64,000 bases of DNA. Source: Methanobacterium sp. (GTDB lineage Archaea; Methanobacteriota; Methanobacteria; Methanobacteriales; Methanobacteriaceae). A program made the position numbers and the translations under genes. Shown here one piece after another: positions 15,986-24,694 of the stretch. The notes under the pieces are model-generated. The model saw only the letters and a list, made by a program, of their open reading frames with translations. It ran no database searches and had not been told where the DNA came from. How positions within the stretch are numbered: position 1 is the stretch's first letter; every line of letters starts with the position of its first letter. The stretch covers positions 62,001 through 126,000 of the forward strand of contig JACRPY010000002.1 in the NCBI GenBank assembly GCA_016222945.1. The letters run 5' to 3'.

Positions 15986-16561
15986 CTAAAAAGGCGTTTT
16001 ATTTTCTGCTGCAAGTATCACAGTTTTTTCAATCCTATTTTTTCTTGTTTGAGGTCTTTTAGCGGTTTTTATCCAGTAAAGAATCTGCTTTTTAACTGAA
16101 TCGCTGAAAGCTTCAAAATGTTTTTTTGCCAATTCATTTGCATTTAATGCTTCTTTTAAATCTTCAGGAATTATTAAAGCTTCAATATCATCCAAAAAAT
16201 AGTATGATCCGTCTTTTTTAGCTGATTCAACTTTTTTAAGGCCTGCAGGCATCATTAAACCATCGTTTACTAGTTTTTCTACTCTTTGCTTATTTAATTT
16301 TGACCAGATACTACCTGGCTTTCTTGGAGTGAAAATCTGCATGTAACGCTCTTTATCAAGGGCATTCACCTTGCTATCAATCCAACCAAAGCTAAGAGCT
16401 TCTTCAACCGCTCCATCATAAGAAACTGTTGGCTTTCCGCTCCCCTTTTTATAATAAATAAGCCAAATACCTGGAGAAGTTAAATGGTTCTGTTGAAGCC
16501 AATTGTGCCACTCTTTACGATTTTTAGCCTCAAATCGTTCAAATTGATCCAATTTTGACAT
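15986..16561 (-). CDS. YdeI/OmdA-family protein
   Basis: 191 residues. WHNWLQQNHLTSPGIWLIYYKKGSGKPTVSYD and EEALSFGWIDSKVNALD, then IFTPRKPGSIWSKLNK, are the hallmarks of the YdeI/OmpD-associated family, and the C-terminal LNANELAKKHFEAFSDSVKKQILYWI...RPQTRKNRI block is also typical. Biochemical function is not known; some bacterial relatives were described in bacteriocin protection. Cytoplasmic and monocistronic, with no clear ribosome site before the ATG, so possibly leaderless. Confidence 0.8.
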   Translation of the reverse strand: MSKLDQFERFEAKNRKEWHNWLQQNHLTSPGIWLIYYKKGSGKPTVSYDGAVEEALSFGWIDSKVNALDKERYMQIFTPRKPGSIWSKLNKQRVEKLVNDGLMMPAGLKKVESAKKDGSYYFLDDIEALIIPEDLKEALNANELAKKHFEAFSDSVKKQILYWIKTAKRPQTRKNRIEKTVILAAENKTPF

Positions 16562-16636
16562 GTAGTAATATTTATATTCATATAATAAAAATAATCATCA
16601 AATTAAATTTTTAGTTAGATTAAAGTAAAAGTTTAG

Positions 16637-16712
<76 letters not shown>

Positions 16713-16753
16713 ATTTGAACATTTAACATATTTTATATCTTCATTTCAACCCT

Positions 16754-16799
16754 GCAAAAAACTTTGATTTTTGCGGCCATGAAACTATGTTTCACCGGC
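16754..16799. repeat. Two adjacent hairpins between tRNA-Arg and hisF
   Basis: GCAAAAA-N7-TTTTTGC (16754-16774) is followed directly by GCC-at-GAAAC-tat-GTTTC-ac-c-GGC (16776-16799). They resemble the alternating hairpins at 13556 in style but not in sequence. On the minus strand they lie upstream of the tRNA, on the plus strand upstream of hisF. Confidence 0.6.
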
Positions 16800-16936
16800 T
16801 TTCAAAAAAGGTTGATCAAAAGGTAATCAAAAACTTAGTTTCTAATACTTTATATCTTTATTTATTTAAACTCACTAAATAATTATGTTATAACACTTAT
16901 CTATCACTAATTGAAATTTATAGGAGATCAAATTAT

Positions 16937-17761
16937 ATGCTTGCAAAAAGAATCATACCCTGCCTTGACTGTGATTTAAACGTGCCCCACGGACGAGTAG
17001 TAAAAGGAATTGAATTTAAACAAATCCGATACGCTGGAGAACCCGTTGAGCTGGCCACCAAATACTACGAGGACGGTGCCGACGAAATAGTATTTCTGGA
17101 CATCACAGCATCCCATGAACGCCGGGAAACCATGACACATGTTATTGAAGCAACAACAGAAAATGTGTTCGTTCCTATTTGCGTTGGCGGAGGCATAAGA
17201 AAACCTGAAGACTACGTAAACATGTTAAAAGCTGGTGCAGATAAATGCTCCACAAATACGGCAGCAATACACAATCCTAACCTTATTAATGAAGCATCGA
17301 AGGTTGTAGGTTCACAGGCATGTGTAATTGGAATTGATGCCAAGCGCAGATATATTGAAAACCCCAAGGAAAGTGATGATAAATTTATAATTGAAACAGA
17401 CAAGGGTTACTGCTGGTTTGACTGCAGCATTTATGGTGGACGTGAATTTACAGGTATAGATGCTGTTTCATGGGCTATAGAGTGTGAAGAGCGCGGTGCA
17501 GGTGAAATTTTGCTAACGTCCATGGATGGTGACGGAACTAAAGATGGGTACGATAATTATCTTAATAAAACCATAAGTGAAGCTGTTAATATCCCTGTAA
17601 TTGCATCTGGCGGCTGTGGAGTTCCTGAACATATTTATGATGCTTTTACCAAGGGCAAAGCAGATGCAGCACTTGCAGCAAGTATATTCCACTTCGATGA
17701 GTATCCTGTTCCTGTAGTTAAGGAATACTTACAGAAGAAGGGTGTTGTGGTTAGGATTTAA
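16937..17761 (+). CDS. hisF: Imidazole glycerol phosphate synthase cyclase subunit
   Basis: 274 residues, a TIM barrel. MLAKRIIPCLDCDLNVPHGRVVKG carries the first catalytic Asp, EIVFLDITASHERRE and VPICVGGGIRKPEDY the first phosphate loop, CVIGIDAKR the second catalytic Asp, LLTSMDGDGTKDGYD and VIASGGCGVPEHIYDAF the second phosphate loop. It is about 20 residues longer than bacterial HisF because of an insertion after CVIGIDAKR. It makes IGP and AICAR with HisH in histidine synthesis. AGGAGAT precedes the ATG. No other his gene is nearby. Confidence 0.96.
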   Translation: MLAKRIIPCLDCDLNVPHGRVVKGIEFKQIRYAGEPVELATKYYEDGADEIVFLDITASHERRETMTHVIEATTENVFVPICVGGGIRKPEDYVNMLKAGADKCSTNTAAIHNPNLINEASKVVGSQACVIGIDAKRRYIENPKESDDKFIIETDKGYCWFDCSIYGGREFTGIDAVSWAIECEERGAGEILLTSMDGDGTKDGYDNYLNKTISEAVNIPVIASGGCGVPEHIYDAFTKGKADAALAASIFHFDEYPVPVVKEYLQKKGVVVRI

Positions 17762-17908
17762 AATTTACTTAATTCTTATTATTTTTTTAAAGATATAGAT
17801 GGAATATTTTATGAATTCATTGGATTTTTTTATCAATTTCAACATCTCACCAACCTTAATAAGGTCCATGATCTAAATGTATAAAAAACAAGTGATCAGG
17901 CGAGAGAT

Positions 17909-18400
17909 TTGAAAAAACGAAAACATATTTTCCTGGATGAAAAGGCAAAAATGGATAGGCTAGCCCATAAAATAAAAAAATATGAAAAATACAAACCGCA
18001 CAGCCTAAAAACTTCTGAAGAAGACTTCCGCCTGCAGGAAAAACTTGCCCAACTGAGCATAGTGGCCAGTAACTTTATGATGACCGGTCACAGCCCTACC
18101 CTGGTTCTAACTAAAAGAGAAGAAGGAGATGAAGTCTTGCTGCCTGTGGGTGGAGGCCAAAAAGACCGGGCCAAAGAATTAATATGTAAAGTTGATTTCA
18201 GGAAACTTTATCGTGGGGGAAAGGGTAGAAAAACAGACCCTTTAATGATTATAACTGCCATCTGTATGTACGTTATGCGGAAAGATAACCCCAAAAGAGG
18301 AGATATAAGATATTCTAACGATTTTATTAGGAATGTTGGAGTAACTAAGGATATTTACCAGCACATCAGTCAAAAGCTGGATGATTATCAGAATTCATGA
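17909..18400 (+). CDS. Hypothetical basic protein with TFB-cyclin-like C-terminus
   Basis: 163 residues from a TTG start (weak AGGCGAG upstream); an internal ATG at 17951 is the alternative. The N-terminal half is charged and helical (KMDRLAHKIKKYEKYKP, QEKLAQLSIVASNFM), followed by LVLTKREEGDEVLLPVGGGQKDRAKE. The C-terminal 45 residues (MIITAICMYVMRKDNP, SNDFIRNVGVTKDIYQHI) resemble in pattern the last helices of a TFB cyclin repeat, but I would not assign function. A frameshifted copy of its 3' end lies at 19331-19469, so this gene belongs to a small local family. Confidence 0.6.
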   Translation: MKKRKHIFLDEKAKMDRLAHKIKKYEKYKPHSLKTSEEDFRLQEKLAQLSIVASNFMMTGHSPTLVLTKREEGDEVLLPVGGGQKDRAKELICKVDFRKLYRGGKGRKTDPLMIITAICMYVMRKDNPKRGDIRYSNDFIRNVGVTKDIYQHISQKLDDYQNS

Positions 18401-18466
18401 TTCTAATTACTTAAATGAAGATTATTTTTAAAGAGCCATTAAAAGTTAATTTAGGAGGATTTTATT

Positions 18467-19234
18467 ATTCTTAATATACTTAAAGAAAATATAGCAGATT
18501 TTATCCAGAATAGCCCAAAGAACTTCTTAAATGAGCTGGATATGATGCAAATATATGATGAACCGCTGATTGGTAAAGCTGCCGCCTCTGATCCGCTATG
18601 GGAAAAATTGAAGGAGCCACAGGTAATTGGCCCCCAACATTTAACCCCTGAGGAATGGCTAGCGGGAGCAAGATCGGTTATTTCTTACTTCTTACCCTTT
18701 ACTGAAAATATTCGGACTTCTAATAGGTCCAAGGGTCTACCATCAAAAGAATGGCTTTATGGGCGTTATGAGGGAGAGATGTTCAATACTGCTTTAAAAT
18801 CTTTTATTGTTGGTGAAATAGAATCATCTGGTGGCCAGGCCATAGCTCCAACTTTAGATAAACGTTTTGAAATTGTCAACCATGTAAGTAACTGGTCAGA
18901 ACGCCATGCAGCATTTATTGCTGGCCTGGGAACATTCAGTTTGAATGATTCTTTAATCACCAGTACAGGAGCGGCAGGTCGTTTTGGCAGTGTTATTGTA
19001 GGCTTGGAGTTTGAAGTTGAACCACGATTATATCAAAAACTAGATGAGTACTGTACCAAATGCGGCGAATGCATGGACCGTTGTCCACCTCGCGCCATTA
19101 CTGAAAAGGGTAAAGATAATGAATCCTGTTCTAAGTTCCTGGATAAGATGCTTAAGTTAAATAAGCCAAGATATGCGTGTGGTAAATGTCAAACTGGAGT
19201 TCCCTGTGAATATACAAATCCAAAGCTTATTTAA
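18467..19234 (+). CDS. 4Fe-4S epoxyqueuosine-reductase-like protein (AUU start proposed)
   Basis: The plain ATG at 18542 is 83 nt from the nearest good Shine-Dalgarno (AGGAGG, 18453-18458), and the open frame continues upstream through NILKENIADFIQN..., a helix usual at the start of this family. An in-frame ATT at 18467, 8 nt after AGGAGG, is the best initiation site, giving ~256 residues instead of 230. The body has GARSVISYFLPFT, NHVSNWSERHAAFIAGLGTF and the ferredoxin motif CTKCGECMDRCPPRAI, then a second set CGKCQTGVPC. Probably a redox protein; the substrate is unknown. It shares this layout with the protein at 1809. Confidence 0.72.
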   Translation: MLNILKENIADFIQNSPKNFLNELDMMQIYDEPLIGKAAASDPLWEKLKEPQVIGPQHLTPEEWLAGARSVISYFLPFTENIRTSNRSKGLPSKEWLYGRYEGEMFNTALKSFIVGEIESSGGQAIAPTLDKRFEIVNHVSNWSERHAAFIAGLGTFSLNDSLITSTGAAGRFGSVIVGLEFEVEPRLYQKLDEYCTKCGECMDRCPPRAITEKGKDNESCSKFLDKMLKLNKPRYACGKCQTGVPCEYTNPKLI

Positions 19235-19330
19235 TAATGGAATATGCATAGCAATTTTAAAATACTTGGATTAATTTTCTTTATTAAAACCAACCCTATT
19301 TTCCTTTAAATGTCAATAGCAACTACAAAC

Positions 19331-19469
19331 ATCTCATGTACGTTATGAGGCAGATAATCTACATGAAGGAGACATCAGACATTCTAACGATTTTATTAGG
19401 AATGTTGGAGTAACCAAAGAAATTTACAGCCATATTAGTGAAAAACTGGACTCTTACCAAAATTCGTGA
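19331..19469 (+). pseudogene. Decayed copy of the 3' end of the gene at 17909
   Basis: From ATGTACGTTATG to AATTCGTGA this stretch matches the last ~45 codons of the 17909 gene, including a nearly unbroken TTCTAACGATTTTATTAGG block and the same terminal QNS-stop. One base is missing between the MYVMR and DI(R) codons, which breaks the frame, and no start is present. It is a remnant left by duplication and lies just after the 4Fe-4S gene. Confidence 0.85.
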
Positions 19470-19472
19470 AAT

Positions 19473-19512
19473 CTGATAGGTCGCTCTATATAGTGATAGC
19501 AAAAATATCGAC
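19473..19512. repeat. 40-bp dispersed repeat, copy 1
   Basis: Runs from CTGATAGGTCGC to AAAAATATCGAC. It matches 38 of 40 bases with 20747-20786. The two direct copies flank the AI-2E-type permease gene. Copy 1 begins 4 bp after the stop of the pseudogene at 19331. Confidence 0.9.
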
Positions 19513-19593
19513 TACTTTTTTTTGAAATTATAAAATTTACATAATAATGATTTTATGGCCAATTTCTAAAAATAAATAGTTTTAAGAAGTATT

Positions 19594-20589
19594 TCACTCC
19601 TTCTCTGCTTTTTCTTCTTCATCTTCGGTGGTCATTAATAAAGCTAACCAGCGAGTATCATCAAAGTTTTCCAGATATTTAATGATTACCAGAGTTAATG
19701 GCACGGCCAGAAACATTCCAATTAATCCCATAACCCAACCCCAGACGAATAAGGAGATAAATACCACATATACAGACATCTGAAGTCCTTTACCCGTCAG
19801 TTTAGGGAATACGTAGCTTTCGGCAATGGTGTTAATTATCACAAACAGGACTGTGATGCCCAATGCAGCCCATATTCCATATTTAGCCCACGCTATAAGA
19901 ATAGGTGGTACTGCGGCTAGCATTATCCCTATATATGGAATAAATCCCAGTACAAATGTCAATATTCCCCAAAGGACAGCAAAATCAATATCAAAGAGTA
20001 AAAAAACAGCAAAAAATCCCACAGCAGCAAATAAATTCACCTTAATCCTTATTACGAAGTATTCGATAAAGTCTCCAACCAGATCAAAAGTGTGCTTTAA
20101 GGAGGGACTATCCTCGCCAAAACCTTTTATAAGCCTTGATTTTACGTAAGGTAGTTCATATATCAAGAATATGACGGCAAATAGTAAAAAAAACCCTATT
20201 TCTATAAAACCTGCTATATTTTCGTAAGGTATATTTGATAAGAGGAATTGAATGATTTGATTGGCATAAGTAGCCAGGAAAGAATTGGGATCGATAGTTA
20301 TAGTGGGTGCTGCTGCTACCAGCTGGCTTAAACTATTGACAAGAACTGCCAATAAGCCTGCTCCCAAAAAAAAGGTTAATACTATGGTTATAATGATAGA
20401 TACATTGTAAGAAAATCCTTTCTTTTTAAGCCACATTAAAAACGGATAAATGAGTAAACAAATGAAAATAGAAAGGAGCACTGGCCCTAAAATTGGAGCA
20501 ATGTACTTTATTCCTATAAAAGCTAATATTATAACAGCTATAATAACGATTTGATTAAGAAAAGGCGGTATTTTATATTCTTCAGCCAT
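19594..20589 (-). CDS. AI-2E family membrane transporter
   Basis: 331 residues with about eight membrane helices: two N-terminal pairs (IVIIAVIILAFIGIKYI, VLLSIFICLLIYPF), one at ~60-85, then a soluble stretch and a C-terminal bundle with the conserved LWGILTFVLGFIPYIG and the LTGKGLQMSVYVVF...GWVMGLIGMFLAVPLT end. Family knowledge: members export small molecules or exchange sodium and protons; AI-2 itself is an unlikely substrate in a methanogen. The acidic tail EDEEEKAEKE is unusual but minor. AGGGGGAT precedes the ATG. Flanked by the 40-bp repeats. Confidence 0.85.
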   Translation of the reverse strand: MAEEYKIPPFLNQIVIIAVIILAFIGIKYIAPILGPVLLSIFICLLIYPFLMWLKKKGFSYNVSIIITIVLTFFLGAGLLAVLVNSLSQLVAAAPTITIDPNSFLATYANQIIQFLLSNIPYENIAGFIEIGFFLLFAVIFLIYELPYVKSRLIKGFGEDSPSLKHTFDLVGDFIEYFVIRIKVNLFAAVGFFAVFLLFDIDFAVLWGILTFVLGFIPYIGIMLAAVPPILIAWAKYGIWAALGITVLFVIINTIAESYVFPKLTGKGLQMSVYVVFISLFVWGWVMGLIGMFLAVPLTLVIIKYLENFDDTRWLALLMTTEDEEEKAEKE

Positions 20590-21038
20590 ATTTGATCCCC
20601 CTACTTTTTAAATTTATTATTTATTATTATTTGATTGAAGTCTCAAATATATTTATTCTAAAGATTTTCTAAGGAATGTTTTAAAAAATCATTGAATTTA
20701 AGATATTATTGGTTAAAATAAGTTGAATTATTCAGAATACTATTTTCTGATAGGTCGCTTTATATATTGATAGCAAAAATATCGACGTTTTTTCTGAATT
20801 ATTTAAAAAAAAATTTATTTCATCTATTTACACTAATAAACTGTGTTTTATTTAATTAACCCTACTATTAAGGCCCATCCCTTCTTTTTGAGCGGTTTTG
20901 GCCTTTTTTATTAATAATAGCGTCATTTATTAGATTCTAATTAGCATTTAATATTTAATTTTAAAAATTCTTAATAACTCCTAAAACCTAATATTTAACA
21001 TTATCATGATTTTAGTTATTTAATCAGGAGTAATATCC
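20590..21038. other. Intergenic region with 40-bp repeat and a terminator-like hairpin
   Basis: Apart from the repeat copy at 20747, it contains AAGGCC...GGCCTT near 20870-20915 followed by TTTTATT, a possible transcription terminator on the plus strand. A short RNA from the repeat's TATA-like sequence to this point is conceivable. No reading frame was found. The ICMT-like gene's AGGAG site is at the right end. Confidence 0.45.
20747..20786. repeat. 40-bp dispersed repeat, copy 2
   Basis: Second copy of the element at 19473. It is bracketed by TTCAGAA (about 20730) and TTCTGAA (about 20793) and contains TTTATATATTG, which could be a TATA box. Confidence 0.9.
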
Positions 21039-21734
21039 ATGGAAACTCAAAAAACATCCAAAATCAAACTATTTTTAACTTTCATCTACATTCTTATCTT
21101 TCCCGCTGCCCTTTTATTTATTTCAGGGAACTGGTTATGGATTCAAGGATGGATATTCAGTATCTGGTTTTTAGGACTGTGTTACACTACCATCATTTTC
21201 CTGTACCGCCACGATCCTGCACTCCTGGAGGAAAGATACAAACAGCCGGGAAGTGAGGGTGAAAAGGGATGGGACAAATATTTTGTTATTATCCTGGTTA
21301 TCAGCTTCATAATATGGATTTTAATCATGCCTCTGGATGCTGAAAGGTTTAACTGGACCACTAATTTCCCTATATGGCTGGAAGCACTGGGATTAGTCCT
21401 ATTATTCGGTTCGGCCTTTTTGTTATTTAGATCATATAAGGACAACACATTTCTCTCGCCACTGGTTAGAATCCAGTCTGAAAGGGATCAAAAAGTTGTA
21501 TCCACTGGAGTATATGGCTTTGTAAGGCATCCCATGTATTTAGGGGCAGTACTGTTATTTTTAGGAACTCCTTTACTATTAGGATCATTATATGGCTTAT
21601 TAATTGGTGTGTTCATATGCTTATTAGTTGTGATTCGTATTATGGGAGAAGAAAATATGCTTATAGAAGAATTAGAAGGATATAGAGATTATAAAAAGAA
21701 GATTAGATACCGCTTAATCCCTTATATCTGGTAA
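21039..21734 (+). CDS. Isoprenylcysteine carboxyl methyltransferase (ICMT/PEMT)-like membrane protein
   Basis: 231 residues with five or six membrane helices, the first two close together (IKLFLTFIYILIFPAALLFI, GWIFSIWFLGLCYTT). The C-terminal catalytic signature is clear: GVYGFVRHPMYLGAVLLFLG, then EENMLIEELEGYRDYKKKIRYRLIP, where the RHP and E-x-GY residues bind SAM and substrate in ICMT relatives. It probably methylates a lipid or small hydrophobic substrate; which one is unknown. Monocistronic with an AGGAG site. Confidence 0.82.
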   Translation: METQKTSKIKLFLTFIYILIFPAALLFISGNWLWIQGWIFSIWFLGLCYTTIIFLYRHDPALLEERYKQPGSEGEKGWDKYFVIILVISFIIWILIMPLDAERFNWTTNFPIWLEALGLVLLFGSAFLLFRSYKDNTFLSPLVRIQSERDQKVVSTGVYGFVRHPMYLGAVLLFLGTPLLLGSLYGLLIGVFICLLVVIRIMGEENMLIEELEGYRDYKKKIRYRLIPYIW

Positions 21735-21768
21735 TTTATAAATTAAATTAGTTACTCACCACTGCCAG

Positions 21769-21853
21769 AGGTAGATTACTCACTTTCCAAGCTACAAATC
21801 CACCTAAATATTGTAAGCTCTAGTAAATCCAGATTATTTCATTTTTTTCTGTG
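21769..21853 (-). pseudogene. Remnant of a rhodanese gene (copy of the 3' end of 24106-24468)
   Basis: On the minus strand this reads like the last third of the rhodanese gene at 24106 (SGFTxAYNI, then after a frameshift GGFxAWKVS), about 80% identical in DNA over some 80 bp, with two in-frame stops and a shifted frame. The rest of the gene is missing. It lies ~2.3 kb from the intact copy, with katA and a DUF454 gene between. Confidence 0.8.
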
Positions 21854-21951
21854 ATAAATGCATGTTTTTTGAGAAACTTAGAGTTTATATTTATTATAAA
21901 CAGCCCATATACCTGCAATCAGTTAAAATACAAGAAATACCCTATTCACTG

Positions 21952-22317
21952 CTAAATTTTTGATTTTAAAAGCAAAATATGTGCTGTTACAACCACTCCA
22001 ATAATAATTAGTAGTATTAGAAGATAATACTGATTAAAAACTATGATGGACACCGTTAAACACGCCCATAAAAAAACAATGCTTTTCAGTTTTACATCTA
22101 AAGGTACACCTTCTTTAGTCTTATAATTTTCAATATAACTTCCAAAGTAGCGGTTATTTGAAATCCATCTTTCAGCTCTCTTTGAACTTTTGGCAAAACA
22201 AAAAAATGAAGCTATAACAAGTGGAGTTGTGGGCAGTAGGGGAAGAAATACTCCGACAGCCCCCAATCCCAAGAAGGTTGCACCTAAACTAAAGAAAAAT
22301 AAACTCTTTATCCTCAT
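21952..22317 (-). CDS. DUF454 (YbaN-like) membrane protein
   Basis: 121 residues with three to four helices. The N-terminal GLGAVGVFLPLLPTTPLVIASFFCFAKSS and the following WISNNRYFGSYIENYKTKEG are the recognisable DUF454 signature. Function is not established in any organism I know of. Single gene with AGGGGAAG before the ATG. Confidence 0.85.
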   Translation of the reverse strand: MRIKSLFFFSLGATFLGLGAVGVFLPLLPTTPLVIASFFCFAKSSKRAERWISNNRYFGSYIENYKTKEGVPLDVKLKSIVFLWACLTVSIIVFNQYYLLILLIIIGVVVTAHILLLKSKI

Positions 22318-22506
22318 AACTTCCCCTCAGATACATTTTATCCCCTAATAATAGATTTATCATGGTAGTTCTGGATTTACATTTCAGATAGGCTTTTTTT
22401 ATCTATAAATTAATAATTTATTCCTCTAATAATCTTAAATGAAAAAAAATAGTACATGAAAATTCATTTAACCTGCATCTTCAAATTATTTGCTAGTTTA
22501 ACACTA

Positions 22507-24015
22507 CTAACTCAAAGTAGCCTGCACCCTTTTCTCTTGACTCATTTCTGCTAATTTCTTAACCATGACAACGTCCAACCCCACAGCTTCTGCTACTCTA
22601 GTTCCATAATCTGCATCGCATTTATAGAATAATGCAGCCTGACGGTAACGGATGTTTTCCTTAGCATTTATGAGGTGACCTGCAATGTTGGAAACCAGAT
22701 TGTTTTTGGCCTGATCATCCATAACTCGACGGTACAATTCACCCGATTGCACAAAATCCACGTCTTCAGTGGGTCGGGTGTGTCTATCAATTATGGCTTG
22801 AACCTCTATGGTCGGAGGACTAAATGTAATGTCAGGTTCAGGACCATTCATAGAATTAGGATAATAGTTGGGTCCAGATCCTCCATTATCATTTACAGTC
22901 ATAGGGCCGTCCCTTTGATAATTATCTATTTTTGTATTTTTAGGCTGGTTAACTGGTATTTGATGGAAATTAGCTCCTAATCGGTGCCGTTGGGTGTCTT
23001 CATAAGAAAACAATCTGCCCTGAAGCAACCGGTCAGGTGAGGGACCTATTCCTGGTACGAAGTTAGAAGGAGCAAATGCAGCCTGTTCCACTTCAGCAAA
23101 AAAGTTTTTCGGAGCCCGATCTAAAATCATCCTTCCTAAAGGAATTAAAGGATAATCACCATGATACCAAACCTTGGTAATGTCAAAGGGATCGAATTTG
23201 TATTCTTTAGCTTCATCCGGAGTCATTATCTGGACATAAACTTTCCATTCTGGATAATTTCCTGCTTCAATAGCTTCATAAAGGTCTTCAGTGGCATGGT
23301 TAGGGTTTTCTCCTGCCATTTTCACTGCTTCATCATTGGTAAATGTTTTATTGCCTAAAACAGATTTAAAGTGTACTTTAACCCATACGTATTCATTCTT
23401 CTCATTGTACCACATGAATGTGTGGCTGGAGAATCCATCCATGTGACGGAATGAGTAAGGCGTTCCTCTGTCTGAAAAAAGAATAGTGACTTGATGAACT
23501 GATTCAGGAGTCAGTGATAGGAAGTCCCAAAACATATCTGCATCAGGTAAGTTGGTTTTAGGATGCCTTTTCTGGGTGTGTATGAAATCAGGGAATTTTA
23601 TAGCGTCTCTGATAAAGAATATGGGTGTGTTGTTCCCTACCAGATCATAATTTCCTTCTTCGGTGTAAAATTTAACTGCAAATCCTCTAGGATCACGCGC
23701 GGCGTCTGCTGAACCCCTTTCACCTCCAACAGTGGAAAATCTTACAAATACTTCAGTTTTTTTACCCACTTCTTCTAAAAATTTGGCTCGGGTGTACTGG
23801 GAAAGATCATGGGTTACCTCAAAGTATCCATAGGCCCCTGCACCTTTAGCATGCACCACTCGCTCAGGTATTCTTTCTCTATCAAAATGAGCCAATTTTT
23901 CAATTAAATGAACATCCTGCAGCATAGTATAACTGGATCCTTCCCCAGTGGTAATAGATGCCTGGTCATTAACCACAGGATGCCCTTTGTTATCTGTAAG
24001 TTCTTTATCTTTCAC
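22507..24015 (-). CDS. katA: Heme catalase
   Basis: 502 residues, the size of small-subunit (clade 3) catalases. The catalytic His lies in RIPERVVHAKGAGAYG (residues ~47-60), NNTPIFFIRDAIKFPDFIH carries the catalytic Asn region and RLFSYEDTQRHRLG has the proximal Tyr heme ligand. Family knowledge: decomposes H2O2 in the cytoplasm; methanogen catalase needs external or endogenous heme. Start is GTG after GGGGGAA. It adds to the oxygen-defence set (FprA, Rbr, Nox) but is 11 kb away and has no shared operator. Confidence 0.95.
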   Translation of the reverse strand: MKDKELTDNKGHPVVNDQASITTGEGSSYTMLQDVHLIEKLAHFDRERIPERVVHAKGAGAYGYFEVTHDLSQYTRAKFLEEVGKKTEVFVRFSTVGGERGSADAARDPRGFAVKFYTEEGNYDLVGNNTPIFFIRDAIKFPDFIHTQKRHPKTNLPDADMFWDFLSLTPESVHQVTILFSDRGTPYSFRHMDGFSSHTFMWYNEKNEYVWVKVHFKSVLGNKTFTNDEAVKMAGENPNHATEDLYEAIEAGNYPEWKVYVQIMTPDEAKEYKFDPFDITKVWYHGDYPLIPLGRMILDRAPKNFFAEVEQAAFAPSNFVPGIGPSPDRLLQGRLFSYEDTQRHRLGANFHQIPVNQPKNTKIDNYQRDGPMTVNDNGGSGPNYYPNSMNGPEPDITFSPPTIEVQAIIDRHTRPTEDVDFVQSGELYRRVMDDQAKNNLVSNIAGHLINAKENIRYRQAALFYKCDADYGTRVAEAVGLDVVMVKKLAEMSQEKRVQATLS

Positions 24016-24105
24016 AAATATTCCCCCTTTTACTTATTCTATGCAGATTTAAGTCCTTTATTTTTTTTAATTTAATTTCTTTCGACCTTTCAAATTCTTT
24101 TTGAG

Positions 24106-24468
24106 TTATATAAACAAAAAAATTGAAAATAATATCATTAATCCCTTACCAAGGGGAAGTTTACTCACTTTCCAGGCTGCAAATCCGCCTAATATATTGT
24201 AAGCCCCAGTAAATCCAGATTCTTTCATTTTTTCCATGAAATAACCTCCTCTAACTCCACTCTTGCAGTAAATGATGTACTTTTTCTCTTTATCCAGCTT
24301 TTCCACTTTACTCTGGAATTGATGGCCGTTATAATCCAGATTCTCTGCCCCCTGAATGTGTTCCCTTTCAAATTCTGTTTGGGGCCTTATATCCAGAATA
24401 CTGATTTCAGAGTGTTTTTTCATTAGTTCAAATGCCATTTGAGGAGTTATGGTAGTGAATTTAGACAT
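24106..24468 (-). CDS. Rhodanese-domain protein with C-terminal membrane anchor
   Basis: 120 residues. A single rhodanese domain: SILDIRPQTEFEREHIQGAENL, the active-site loop CKSGVRGG at ~68-75, and NILGGFAAWKVSKLPL. The last ~16 residues (GLMILFSIFLFI) are hydrophobic and could anchor it in the membrane. Family knowledge: transfers sulfane sulfur. It is 90 bp upstream of katA on the same strand, so a joint transcript is possible. A decayed partial copy exists at 21769-21853. Confidence 0.86.
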   Translation of the reverse strand: MSKFTTITPQMAFELMKKHSEISILDIRPQTEFEREHIQGAENLDYNGHQFQSKVEKLDKEKKYIIYCKSGVRGGYFMEKMKESGFTGAYNILGGFAAWKVSKLPLGKGLMILFSIFLFI

Positions 24469-24694
24469 GATATCATTCTTTTTAACTGAATCAATCTGTT
24501 TAATTATATGTTCAATGTAATTGTTAAATTTTTAAATATGCATGTTGTTTTTTGTGTGGTGGTGGATTTAGGGATTAAAATCTCTATTTAAGCTAAAGAA
24601 TTTTTTATTTTTATTAATGAATTTGTAAAAAAAGAAAATTATTTTAAACCTCGAATCATAACCTTACACATATTAATAATGGGGGTTGAATTAA

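Noticed and set aside
20870..20915. Small RNA between repeat copy 2 and the AAGGCC/GGCCTT hairpin
   Set aside because: Possible TATA and terminator sequences exist, but the loop is large and there is no independent support for a transcript.
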